A stretch of 64,000 nt of DNA from the NCBI RefSeq assembly GCF_005885635.1, contig NZ_VATY01000003.1, positions 700,814 through 764,813 of the forward strand, read 5' to 3'. Made by a program: the position numbers and the translations under genes. Under the pieces are notes generated by a model. That model had not been told where the DNA came from, made no database searches, and was given only the letters and a program-made list of their open reading frames with translations. This DNA comes from Maribacter algarum (ex Zhang et al. 2020). GTDB lineage: Bacteria > Bacteroidota > Bacteroidia > Flavobacteriales > Flavobacteriaceae. Positions 44,737 to 53,260 of this stretch are shown here, piece by piece (within the stretch, counting starts at the first letter, position 1; the number at the start of each line of letters is the position of its first letter).

Positions 44737-45789
44737 ATGACCATGCAAAATAGAAGAAAATTCCTAAAGAAAACAGCTGCCGCTGCAACGGCAGGAATTG
44801 TTTTACCAAATTATACTTTTGGGATTATTCACTCGAAAAGTGAAAAAGAAATCGTTGGCCATGGAGCTTTTAAATATACCGTTGACAAGGAATGGGGCGT
44901 ACAAGACCCTTCGAAGATTCCCGTGAATGACTGCCACGAAATGGTATTGGATACTCAAGGACGTATTTTTATGACAACGACCGGCGCAGATAACAATAAC
45001 ATTATTATTTATGATAAGTCAGGAAAGGTTTTATCCTCTTGGGGAACTGAATTCCCAGGAGCACATGGGCTATCGATTGCAGGAGAGGGAAGCGACCAAT
45101 TTTTATTCATCACTGATCCTGATAGCCATCAAGTTCATAAAACAACTTTGGATGGAAAGATTATGATGACGCTAAACCGTCCGAGAGAAGTCGAAGGATA
45201 TACTAGTGATGACCAATTCTTACCAACTGAAACCGCAATAATGCCCAATGGTGATTTTTATGTTGCCGACGGCTATGGTAAGAATTATATCATTCATTAT
45301 AATGCCAAAGGTGAGTATTTGAACCATTTTGGAGGCAGCGGAACCGAAGACGGTCAATTCAATTGTTGTCATGGCATCACTCTGGATACTAGAGATGCCT
45401 CAAACACAACTTTGTTGATTACGTCTAGAGCTAGTCAAGAATTCAAGCGTTTCTCTTTGGATGGAAAACATTTGGAAACCATTTCGCTTCCAGGTTGTTC
45501 CATTTGTCGTCCTGTAATTCACGGAGAAAACATATATTTCGCTGTGATAGTTACCAAAACCTGGGACTCTTGGGATGGAATGATAGCTGTGCTAGACAAA
45601 AATAACAAAGTTATTTCCTTACCTGGCGGAAGTTCTCCAGAATACTTGAATGGAAAACTAACTGCTCCTCTTTTTGATGGAAAAACCTTCAGAAATCCGC
45701 ATGATGTTCTAGTAGACAATGATGAAAATCTTTATGTGCCACAATGGGCATCTGGAAAAACCTATCCAATTAAATTAAATCGTATCTAA
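44737..45789 (+). CDS. Twin-arginine six-bladed beta-propeller (NHL-like) protein
   Basis: The 350-residue product has a twin-arginine signal (NRRKFLKKTAAAATAGIVLP) and then NHL-type propeller blades: MVLDTQGRIFMTTTGADNN, AHGLSIAGEGSDQFLFITDPD, NGDFYVADGYGKNYIIHYN, CHGITLDTR and NPHDVLVDNDENLYVPQW. It resembles the propeller of peptidyl-amidoglycolate lyase-like proteins, but a lyase activity is not shown. Twelve bases separate it from the DUF1501 gene. It could be a binding or lyase component of the exported complex. Confidence 0.82.
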   Translation: MTMQNRRKFLKKTAAAATAGIVLPNYTFGIIHSKSEKEIVGHGAFKYTVDKEWGVQDPSKIPVNDCHEMVLDTQGRIFMTTTGADNNNIIIYDKSGKVLSSWGTEFPGAHGLSIAGEGSDQFLFITDPDSHQVHKTTLDGKIMMTLNRPREVEGYTSDDQFLPTETAIMPNGDFYVADGYGKNYIIHYNAKGEYLNHFGGSGTEDGQFNCCHGITLDTRDASNTTLLITSRASQEFKRFSLDGKHLETISLPGCSICRPVIHGENIYFAVIVTKTWDSWDGMIAVLDKNNKVISLPGGSSPEYLNGKLTAPLFDGKTFRNPHDVLVDNDENLYVPQWASGKTYPIKLNRI

Positions 45790-45798
45790 TTACTGCAA

Positions 45799-47172
45799 AT
45801 GAATCTATTCCTAGCCTTTGATTTTACCAATTTTATAGGCCGTTTTCATCCTCTTTTTGTCCATTTACCGATTGGTTTTTTGATTTTGGGTGTTTTGATG
45901 GAATGGTACCAACGCATTCGTAAGACTGAAAAACTCAGTAACCTAATTGGTTATGCCTGGTTTTTAGGAGGAATTGGGGGTGCTTTTGCCGCTTTCTGCG
46001 GATGGTGGCTAGGTGAAACAGGTTTATACTTCGAAGATGACCTATTTCTGCATCGCTGGATTGGTATTGCAATCGTAATTCTGTCCTTTGCAGGATGGTG
46101 GGTTAAGAAAAATCCTGAAAAGTATTCCAACCTTGTTCATCAAGGTGCCAACATATTGCTAATTGCCCTAATTTCTTTTGAAGGTCATTTAGGAGGAAAT
46201 CTAACCCATGGCGAGGAATATTTATTTGAATATGCCCCAGAAGGAATTCGAAATATGATGTTGAACGAAAAGGCTGAAATAACTGACCTTTCGAAAGCTG
46301 ATTCTGTTTTGGTATACAATAATTTGGTAATGCCCATTTTTCAACAAAAATGTTTTGCCTGTCACGACAATGAAGTGCAACGAGGAGGATTGAATATGGC
46401 TTCGATTGATTCGATGTTGGTAGGCGGTGACGGAGGCCCTGCATTTTTAGCAAGTAATGTTGAAGAAAGTGAGTTATTTAGACGTATAACACTTCCGCAG
46501 AAAAACATAAAATTTATGCCTCCTGTAGGTGACCCATTAACCTATGATGAAATAAAAATTGTAGAATGGTGGATAGAACAAGGTGCGTCTCCAGATGCCG
46601 CAATCAGTGATATTGAAGTCGCTGAAAGTGTAAAACCGACCCTTCTGCGACGCTATAATCTTGATACAAATCCGCGTCCCTATTATGAAATGGTAAATAT
46701 TGCTCCTTTAGACAGTGTTCAAATTATGGCATTAGAACAGAGTGGTTTTACAGTCAATGTTTTAGGCGGGGATAATCCTCTTTTAGACGTAAAATTTTCA
46801 GGGAAAGAATTAACTGCAGAACAATTGAGAAGCCTTGAACCGGCTGCCAAGCATATAACGTGGCTATCACTGGCAAGAACGAATGTTACGGATGAAGGAC
46901 TTGTAATTATCTCTCAATTTGAGAATTTGACAAGGTTACAATTGGAGAAGACATTGATTACCGACAAGGGTGTCGCGGCTCTTACAGATTTAAAACACTT
47001 AGAAGCACTCAATCTTTATGGCACTGGAGTTACCAATACTTGTCTGTCGGATTTAGAAAAGATGGAAGGCCTGAAAAGAGTGTACCTATGGGAAACTAAA
47101 GTTATGGCAGCAGATGCTAAATCATTGGAAGAAAGTAAAGAAGAACTTCAAGTAATCATAGGTGAAGGTTAG
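45799..47172 (+). CDS. Membrane cytochrome-like protein: DUF2231, haem motif and LRR-like tail
   Basis: The 457-residue product starts with four membrane helices of DUF2231 type (RFHPLFVHLPIGFLILGVLM, to about residue 125). A planctomycete-type cytochrome c domain follows with CFACH at 185-189, RGGLNM and a distal methionine candidate in FMPPVGDP. The C-terminal part (about 335-440) has leucine-rich-like repeats (LSLARTNVTDEGLVIISQF, LTRLQLEKTLITDKGVAAL, LEALNLYGTGVTN). It starts nine bases after the propeller gene. It could anchor the exported complex to the inner membrane and accept electrons; this is inferred. Confidence 0.83.
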   Translation: MNLFLAFDFTNFIGRFHPLFVHLPIGFLILGVLMEWYQRIRKTEKLSNLIGYAWFLGGIGGAFAAFCGWWLGETGLYFEDDLFLHRWIGIAIVILSFAGWWVKKNPEKYSNLVHQGANILLIALISFEGHLGGNLTHGEEYLFEYAPEGIRNMMLNEKAEITDLSKADSVLVYNNLVMPIFQQKCFACHDNEVQRGGLNMASIDSMLVGGDGGPAFLASNVEESELFRRITLPQKNIKFMPPVGDPLTYDEIKIVEWWIEQGASPDAAISDIEVAESVKPTLLRRYNLDTNPRPYYEMVNIAPLDSVQIMALEQSGFTVNVLGGDNPLLDVKFSGKELTAEQLRSLEPAAKHITWLSLARTNVTDEGLVIISQFENLTRLQLEKTLITDKGVAALTDLKHLEALNLYGTGVTNTCLSDLEKMEGLKRVYLWETKVMAADAKSLEESKEELQVIIGEG

Positions 47173-47180
47173 AAAACCAT

Positions 47181-48347
47181 ATGACCAAAAGTAAAAAGGT
47201 AATTCAGTTTGATAGCCGATATCCGTCGGTTGAGGATTTAAGGGAAAAAGCAAAAAGTAGAATCCCGAAATTCGCCTTTGAATATTTGGATGGGGGCTGT
47301 AATGAAGATATTAATCTGCGCAAGAATACCGCTGAAATTAGAGAGGTTGAACTCCTGCCTTATTATCTTAATCAACATACAGAATCAAAATTAGAGACCG
47401 AACTATTTGGTCATACCTATGACGCTCCATTTGGGATTGCTCCTGTTGGGCTACAGGGGATGATGTGGCCAAACTCCCCCGAAATCTTAGCAAAATCGGC
47501 ATTTGAACATAATATTCCCTTTATACTAAGTACTGTCAGTACGAGTTGTATAGAACGAATTTCAGAAATTACAGAGGGCAGAGCTTGGTTTCAGTTGTAC
47601 CATCCAAAAGAGGCCCATTTGCGTGATGATATTATCAAAAGAGCGGAGGCTGCTGAGTGTCCCGTTCTAGTTATTTTATCAGATGTACCTACATTTGGAT
47701 TTCGCCCAAGGGACATTAGAAACGGACTAGCGATGCCACCTAAAATGTCCTTCAGGAATATACTCCAAATACTGGGTAAACCCAATTGGGCTCTGCAAAC
47801 CCTAAAACATGGCCAACCAAATTTTGAGACTTTGAAACCTTACATGCCCAAAAATTTGGATTTAAAACAATTGGGGAAATTCATGGACTATACTTTCTCT
47901 GGAAGGCTGAATGAGGAACGTATAAAACCAATTCGAGATTTATGGAAAGGGAAATTGGTCTTAAAAGGAGTTGCAACCGAAACAGATGTCGAAAGGGCAA
48001 TTTCTTTGGGATTGGATGGCGTCATTGTATCAAACCACGGCGGCAGACAACTTGATGCTGGGGAATCAACCATAAAACCACTTACTAGAATTGCTAAAGC
48101 TTATGGAAATCAAATAACAGTTATGATGGATAGTGGAATGCGTTCTGGACCAGACATTGCTAGAACCATTGCCAGTGGGGCTAAATTCACTTTTATGGGC
48201 CGTTCTTTTATGTACGGTGTATCAGCTCTCGGAAATAAAGGAGGTGACCATACCATTTCGCTTTTAAAAACACAATTGAAACAGGTAATGGAGCAAATTT
48301 GTTGTGAGAAAGTTCAGGATTTTCCCAAACATTTGGTTCGCAAATAA
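47181..48347 (+). CDS. FMN-dependent alpha-hydroxy-acid oxidase/dehydrogenase
   Basis: The 388-residue product is a complete member of the lactate dehydrogenase (LldD)/glycolate oxidase family: FEYLDGGCNEDINLRKNTAE at the N-terminus, FGIAPVGLQGMMWP, WFQLYHPKE, LVLKGVATETDVERA, and the active-site motif SNHGGRQLD with catalytic His and Arg, then MMDSGMRSGPDIARTIASGA. It oxidises 2-hydroxy acids to 2-oxo acids. No signal peptide is present, so it acts in the cytoplasm or at the inner membrane face. Nine bases separate it from the cytochrome-like gene. Substrate (lactate, glycolate or an acid made by the exported proteins) is unknown. Confidence 0.9.
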   Translation: MTKSKKVIQFDSRYPSVEDLREKAKSRIPKFAFEYLDGGCNEDINLRKNTAEIREVELLPYYLNQHTESKLETELFGHTYDAPFGIAPVGLQGMMWPNSPEILAKSAFEHNIPFILSTVSTSCIERISEITEGRAWFQLYHPKEAHLRDDIIKRAEAAECPVLVILSDVPTFGFRPRDIRNGLAMPPKMSFRNILQILGKPNWALQTLKHGQPNFETLKPYMPKNLDLKQLGKFMDYTFSGRLNEERIKPIRDLWKGKLVLKGVATETDVERAISLGLDGVIVSNHGGRQLDAGESTIKPLTRIAKAYGNQITVMMDSGMRSGPDIARTIASGAKFTFMGRSFMYGVSALGNKGGDHTISLLKTQLKQVMEQICCEKVQDFPKHLVRK

Positions 48348-48370
48348 CTAATGAATTGATTAAATGAAAA

Positions 48371-48400
48371 AAGCTCCCGATAAATCGGGAGCTTTTTTTT
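48371..48400. terminator. Terminator after the oxidase cassette
   Basis: AAGCTCCCGA (48371-48380) and TCGGGAGCTT (48385-48394) form a perfect ten-bp stem with a TAAA loop and eight T residues. The A-run on the left also allows termination of the minus-strand tRNA-Val transcript. Confidence 0.88.
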
Positions 48401-48401
48401 G

Positions 48402-48476
48402 TGGGCCCTACTGGATTCGAACCAGTGACCCCCTGCTTGTAAGGCAGGTGCTCTGAACCAACTGAGCTAAGAGCCC
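48402..48476 (-). tRNA. tRNA-Val (anticodon UAC)
   Basis: On the minus strand GGGCTCT pairs with AGGGCCC (one G-U), GCTC/GAGC forms the D stem, CCTGC/GCAGG encloses the loop CTTACAA (anticodon TAC, valine), and the T arm is ACTGG-TTCGAAT-CCAGT. CCA is not encoded. It lies downstream of folC in the same direction. With the tRNA-Val(GAC) at 39.8 kb it brackets the oxidase cassette. Confidence 0.93.
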
Positions 48477-48537
48477 TAAAAAGGGATTGCAAATATAGAA
48501 TAGTTTTAGTTACTCCAAAAGAAAAAATAAGAAAATA

Positions 48538-49749
48538 TTATAGAACCTCAGCCACGACAAAATTACTGCCGCCTATTAAGATAAAATCACTTTCTTTCGC
48601 GTTATTTAAAGCAGCTTTTTGGGCATTTGAAACAGAATCATAAACTTCTCCTTTTAAACCAAAATCATTTGCTTTATCTCTCAAAATCTTAGCATCAAGC
48701 CCCCTTTGTATATCTGGTTTACAGTAGTAATAACTCGCATCTTTTGGAAACAAAAGTAGAACCGAAGCCAAGTTTTTATCTTTTACAAAACCCAGTACAA
48801 TGTGTAACTTGTCAAATATTTGATTTGCTATTTGGTCCAAAACGAGCGATAGCCCTTCGTAATTATGTGCTGTATCACAAATCATTTTAGGAGAATCTTG
48901 CAAAACTTGCCATCTACCTAAAAGTCCTGTGTTTTTTACCACATTTTTTAATCCTGATTTGATGTGCCTTTGTTCTACAGAAAATCCTTCCAGAGCTTCT
49001 AAAACACCAATCACACCTTTTATGTTTTTAGATTGATATTTTCCTAAAAGTGAAGTTTTGAATTCGGTTATGCCTTTTTTACGGGCGAAAACCAATTTTG
49101 ACTTTTTTATTTTGGCCATTTCTTGGAAGACTTCAGCTATTTCTTCCTGATATTCACTAATGATAACAGGAACTCCTTCTTTGATGATTCCTGCTTTTTC
49201 AAATGCGATTTTGCCCAAGGTATCGCCAAGAATATCTGTGTGGTCCATACCTATATTGGTAATTAGAGAAACTTCGGGAGTTATAATATTCGTGGAATCA
49301 AATCGGCCTCCAAGTCCCACTTCAATTATAGCAATATCGACTTTCTTTTTTGCGAAATAATCAAAAGCCATTCCAACAGTCATTTCAAAAAACGAAAGTT
49401 TATTATCCTCAAAAAATGAATTGTTTTTTGAAATAAAGTCTACTACAAATTTCTTACCTATGGTTTTTCCATTGATACGTATACGCTCTCGAAAATCTTT
49501 TAAATGGGGTGAGGTATATAGTCCGACTTTATAACCTGCTTCTTGTAGAATCGAAGCGAGCATATGGCTGCTAGACCCTTTTCCATTGGTTCCAGCAACA
49601 TGAATGCTTTTAAATTTTTTCTCTGGACTGCCCAAATGTTGTGAAAACAGCAGTATTTTATCAAGCTTGTGATTAAGTGCATTTTTTCCCAGTTTTTGAT
49701 ACATAGGAAGTTGCCCGAACATCCACTCTAAAGTCGCTTTGTAGGTCAC
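48538..49749 (-). CDS. folC: Folylpolyglutamate synthase / dihydrofolate synthase
   Basis: It makes dihydrofolate from dihydropteroate and adds glutamate residues to folates. The 403-residue product starts at GTG (49749), whose bases overlap the TGA stop of the TonB-like gene, a sign of coupling. The Mur-ligase-like ATP loop GTNGKGSSSHM, GLYTSPHLKDFRERIRING, VGLGGRFDSTN and the MDHTDILG segment are seen. Its folate products serve ThyA and FolA, encoded 30 kb away. Confidence 0.94.
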   Translation of the reverse strand: MTYKATLEWMFGQLPMYQKLGKNALNHKLDKILLFSQHLGSPEKKFKSIHVAGTNGKGSSSHMLASILQEAGYKVGLYTSPHLKDFRERIRINGKTIGKKFVVDFISKNNSFFEDNKLSFFEMTVGMAFDYFAKKKVDIAIIEVGLGGRFDSTNIITPEVSLITNIGMDHTDILGDTLGKIAFEKAGIIKEGVPVIISEYQEEIAEVFQEMAKIKKSKLVFARKKGITEFKTSLLGKYQSKNIKGVIGVLEALEGFSVEQRHIKSGLKNVVKNTGLLGRWQVLQDSPKMICDTAHNYEGLSLVLDQIANQIFDKLHIVLGFVKDKNLASVLLLFPKDASYYYCKPDIQRGLDAKILRDKANDFGLKGEVYDSVSNAQKAALNNAKESDFILIGGSNFVVAEVL

Positions 49750-50693
49750 TCTCCTAACTTGAAATTCACGACCACAAAACCTACCTGAGAACTAGGTGCG
49801 TTGGAATCTAAATTCCATTTATGCTTAAATGCGGTTTTCTTTGCCGGTTCTAGCAAACACGGATCATTATTGGTTGTTCCTTTTACTCCAGGGGTTGCAC
49901 TTATTACATTACCGTTTCTATCTACAACAATCTTGACCACCACTCTACCGGCCTGATTACATTCCTGAGGTACCTTTCCTTTTCGAACTAGAGAGCGTCC
50001 ATTTAATCCGTAACCGCCGGTACCGCTTCCTGAGCCCGGACTCCCATAATAACTGGTTGCATACGGATCTCCACCTGGTTGACCTTTATCTCCTGCTCGG
50101 TCATCGTCACCTTCTGAACCAGATGCCGTTCCGTCAGACTTGTTTAGTCCGCCCATCAACTCATCAAGTTTCTTCTTTTTTGCTTCTTGTTCTTTTCTGG
50201 CTCTTTCTTCCGCTTCCTTCTTTTGTTGTGCTATTTTGGCTGCTTTTGCTTTTTCCCTCTTAACAGCCTCCTCCTTCCTTCGTTGCTCTGCTTTTGCAGC
50301 ATCTTCAGCCTTTTTTTTTGCTTCTTTTGCCTGTCGGATTTTTATGGCTTCTTCACTTTCTCTGGTTAATACTTTCTCAGAAGGCGCCTCTTTCGGTTGG
50401 CTTTTTTCAGGTATTTCTTCAACAACTTCTTCTTCTACCACCTCTTCCTTAACTTCCTCCTGCTTTGTAGGTTCTACAGGCGGTTTGTTTACCGGTTCTG
50501 AACGTATCTTCTCTTTTGGCTGCACTCTTCCCTTACCAAAATCAGTTGTTCCAAAGTTTATGGAAATTCCGTTTTCGATGGGTGGGTCCATATAGGTAAG
50601 TCCTATATAAAAAAGTACAAGGAGTAGTACACTCAACAGAAGTGTTGTGAGTGTAAAAGATTTTTTCTTGTGTCTCGTATCTAAGAATGACAT
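49746..50693 (-). CDS. TolA/TonB-like energy transducer with long charged helix
   Basis: The start is set at the ATG at 50693 (MSFLDTRHKKKSFTLTTLLL); the longer frame would overlap exbD. The 315-residue product has one N-terminal membrane helix and a Pro/Glu/Val-rich segment. A long Ala/Lys/Glu/Arg-rich helix follows (about 110-185, e.g. AEQRRKEEAVKREKAKAAKI), then a Gly/Ser-rich linker (about 190-230) and a C-terminal TonB/TolA-like domain (VVVKIVVDRNGNVISATPGV). The helix and operon with exbB-exbD resemble TolA in a Tol-type system more than a short TonB. It overlaps folC by four bases. Confidence 0.85.
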   Translation of the reverse strand: MSFLDTRHKKKSFTLTTLLLSVLLLVLFYIGLTYMDPPIENGISINFGTTDFGKGRVQPKEKIRSEPVNKPPVEPTKQEEVKEEVVEEEVVEEIPEKSQPKEAPSEKVLTRESEEAIKIRQAKEAKKKAEDAAKAEQRRKEEAVKREKAKAAKIAQQKKEAEERARKEQEAKKKKLDELMGGLNKSDGTASGSEGDDDRAGDKGQPGGDPYATSYYGSPGSGSGTGGYGLNGRSLVRKGKVPQECNQAGRVVVKIVVDRNGNVISATPGVKGTTNNDPCLLEPAKKTAFKHKWNLDSNAPSSQVGFVVVNFKLGE

Positions 50694-50703
50694 GCGGTCG
50701 TAC

Positions 50704-51090
50704 CTAATTAGGTCGCACGGCCAAAATAACTTTGTAATTGTTTCTATTGGCAATATCCATAACGTTTACAGCTTCTTTAATAGCTACGCTTTCTTCTGCC
50801 CTAAGAATAATTGTGGGTTTATCTTGTCCTACTAGTGCCTTTTTTAATTCAATTTCTATATAGTCTCCGTTAATTCTTTCATTGTTCACAAAATACTGCA
50901 AGTTCTTATCGATACTTACGGAAACATTTTGCGTATTGGTGGACTTCCCTTTAGCTTTTGGCAAAAGCAAGTCTAATGCGTTTGGCGAGTTTGCCGTTAA
51001 CATGAAGAATATCAATAACAGAAATACAATATCTGTCATTGACGACATACTAAAGTCAGGACTCACTTTATTTCTTCCCTTTAGCTTCAT
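50704..51090 (-). CDS. exbD: ExbD/TolR-type biopolymer transport protein
   Basis: The 128-residue product has a short cytoplasmic start (MKLKGRNKVSPDFSMSSMTD) and one membrane helix (IVFLLLIFFMLTAN) preceded by the conserved Asp of the proton pathway. A periplasmic domain ends in ILAVRPN. It works with ExbB as a proton-driven motor. Ten bases separate it from exbB and ten from the TolA/TonB-like gene, so the three encode one complex. Confidence 0.93.
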   Translation of the reverse strand: MKLKGRNKVSPDFSMSSMTDIVFLLLIFFMLTANSPNALDLLLPKAKGKSTNTQNVSVSIDKNLQYFVNNERINGDYIEIELKKALVGQDKPTIILRAEESVAIKEAVNVMDIANRNNYKVILAVRPN

Positions 51091-51099
51091 AATACCAGC

Positions 51100-51792
51100 T
51101 TATAGTGGTTCGTTCAAAAGATCTAAGAAATCAACCGCATTGGCTTCCATCTTATGTACCACTTTATCCGTTCGATTCACCAAGTGATTATATCCGATAT
51201 AAGCGATAATACCAACAATCAAACCAGCAACAGTGGTTGTCATCGCGGTATAGATACCAGAGGCCAATGATCCCATTTCTGCTTGTCCACCACTCGTGGC
51301 CATTTCATGGAATGCTAAAATCATACCAATTACAGTTCCTAAGAAACCAATCATAGGGGCAGCTCCGGCAACCGTAGCCAAAATGCTAACATTTTTCTCC
51401 AGTTTATATACTTCGAGGGTACCTGCATTTTCAATTGCCGTATTGATATCATCTAAAGGTTTTCCAATTCGGGAAATTCCTTTTTCTGTCAACCTAGCAA
51501 CAGGTGAATCGGTTTGTGCGCACAACATTTTTGCTGCATCTAATTTACCACCACTTACATGGTCACGTATTTGATTCATGAAGTTACTATCGATTTTGGA
51601 GGCCGCTTTGATGGCGAAAATGCGCTCAAAATAGATATATAATGCCACAAATAACATAATGAAAAGGACTGATATGATAACCACACTACCAGTACCGCCA
51701 TTAAAAATCAAATCAATTACTGAGAGTGTTTTTTCTTCGGATAGCACATCACCCATTTCAGGATCTTGCGCAAGGTCTTGGAATAATAACAT
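51100..51792 (-). CDS. exbB: MotA/TolQ/ExbB proton channel protein
   Basis: The 230-residue product has the family pattern: a first membrane helix (SVVIISVLFIMLFVALYIYF), a cytoplasmic loop, then two helices with APMIGFLGTVIGMILAFHEM and SGIYTAMTTTVAGLIVGIIAYIGYNHLV. It forms the inner-membrane channel that powers the TonB/TolA-like partner. First of three motor genes; nhaD lies 61 bases upstream on the same strand. Confidence 0.93.
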   Translation of the reverse strand: MLLFQDLAQDPEMGDVLSEEKTLSVIDLIFNGGTGSVVIISVLFIMLFVALYIYFERIFAIKAASKIDSNFMNQIRDHVSGGKLDAAKMLCAQTDSPVARLTEKGISRIGKPLDDINTAIENAGTLEVYKLEKNVSILATVAGAAPMIGFLGTVIGMILAFHEMATSGGQAEMGSLASGIYTAMTTTVAGLIVGIIAYIGYNHLVNRTDKVVHKMEANAVDFLDLLNEPL

Positions 51793-51853
51793 AGAATTCT
51801 TTAATGTGTATAGTTGCCCTTATAACGGTAGTTTATCGATAAAAGTATACGAT

Positions 51854-53248
51854 TTAGATAAATTGTCGTAATAAAATAAAGACAATTGCACCAGCTAAAA
51901 ATCCGATTGCGGCGAGCCATGTAATCTTCTTTAAATACCAGAAGAAATCAATCTTTTCCATACCCATGGCAACAACCCCTGCAGCAGAGCCTATAATCAG
52001 CATACTACCACCCGTTCCAGCTGAATAAGCGATGAAATGCCATAGTTGGTCATCCAATGCTTCGGAGAACATTCCCAAACTCGCTGCGACCAATGGAACA
52101 TTATCAATAACTGCCGAACCTACACCTAATAAAAGCACTACTAAATCAGAAACGCGTGTACCGGCCATTTCACTTCCTAGCATCGGTGTACTATCTTGTA
52201 ACCAAGATGCAAATCCGAAGAGTTGACCTAGTGATTCCAAAGCGGCTACAGCCATAAGAATTCCCAAGAAAAAGAGAATACTGGGCAACTCAATTTTTGA
52301 CAAAGAGCTATGAACCGGGCTATGATGCGCTGACATATGTTCTCCATCTGAATCATCAACGCTACTAATATTAAATTTACTCTTACTGTAGATTTCGGCA
52401 AATGTCGCTACAACACCTAAAGATAGCATCATACCAACATAAGGAGGTAAATGAGTAACCGTTTTAAAAATGGGAACGAAAACGATTGCTCCTAAACCTA
52501 GGTATAACATTCTAGCACTTAGTTTTCCAGCTGGTGTATCCTCCTCATTCGAAGTATTCAACTGTCCCTTAAACGCTGGTAAAAAAGAAGCGATAAAAGC
52601 AGGAACCAACATGCAGATTAATGATGGAATCAATAGATAGCTAATTAATTTTAAAGTCGAAACTTTGTTCCCAATCCATAACATTGTCGTAGTAACATCA
52701 CCAATAGGTGACCAAGCACCTCCCGCATTGGCTGCAATTATTATTAAGCCAGCATACCATATACGGACATCTCGCTCTTTAACGATTTTCTGTAAAATTG
52801 AAATCAAAACAATCGTTGCGGTAAGGTTGTCAATGATTGCGGAAAGGATGAAGGCAAGAATACAGAAAATCCAAAGAATTTTACTCTTACTCTTGGTCTT
52901 TACAAACCCTTTGATTGTAGCGAAACCGTCAAAATAATCAATGATTTCAACAATAGTCATTGCTCCTAAAAGGAATACCAAAATCTCAGCAGTTTTACCT
53001 AAGTGATGCAGTAAGGTTTCCTCCATAAGATGAAGTTTATCCTCATGCCCCATTCCAGCAAAATTGTCGACCAGCGCATGTGCACCCGAATCAAACCATG
53101 TTGTGAAACCATCTATACCCAAAGCGATTAACGCCCAACAAATAGCCATCATGACCAAGGCTGGTATAAGTTTATCGATTTTTAAATTGTGTTCAAGAGT
53201 TATAGCCAAATAACCGAGGACGAATACGAGTATAATTGCTGATTCCAT
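51854..53248 (-). CDS. nhaD: NhaD-type Na+/H+ antiporter
   Basis: This inner-membrane protein expels Na+ in exchange for H+. The 464-residue product has more than ten hydrophobic segments and NhaD-type motifs: SAIIDNLTATIVLISIL, ANAGGAWSPIGDVTTTMLW, GSAVIDNVPLVAASLGMF and AYSAGTGGSMLIIGSAAG. It starts 12 bases after the dehydrogenase gene and precedes exbB, so ion-gradient genes are grouped here. Together with a possibly Na+-pumping HppA it suggests life in sodium-rich water. Confidence 0.92.
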   Translation of the reverse strand: MESAIILVFVLGYLAITLEHNLKIDKLIPALVMMAICWALIALGIDGFTTWFDSGAHALVDNFAGMGHEDKLHLMEETLLHHLGKTAEILVFLLGAMTIVEIIDYFDGFATIKGFVKTKSKSKILWIFCILAFILSAIIDNLTATIVLISILQKIVKERDVRIWYAGLIIIAANAGGAWSPIGDVTTTMLWIGNKVSTLKLISYLLIPSLICMLVPAFIASFLPAFKGQLNTSNEEDTPAGKLSARMLYLGLGAIVFVPIFKTVTHLPPYVGMMLSLGVVATFAEIYSKSKFNISSVDDSDGEHMSAHHSPVHSSLSKIELPSILFFLGILMAVAALESLGQLFGFASWLQDSTPMLGSEMAGTRVSDLVVLLLGVGSAVIDNVPLVAASLGMFSEALDDQLWHFIAYSAGTGGSMLIIGSAAGVVAMGMEKIDFFWYLKKITWLAAIGFLAGAIVFILLRQFI

Positions 53249-53260
53249 ATAGTGGTTGGT

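Noticed and set aside
50140..50595. Open frame rich in Ser/Phe opposite the TolA/TonB-like gene
   Set aside because: It is the mirror of the Lys/Glu/Ala-rich helix of the real gene, a known source of spurious frames.
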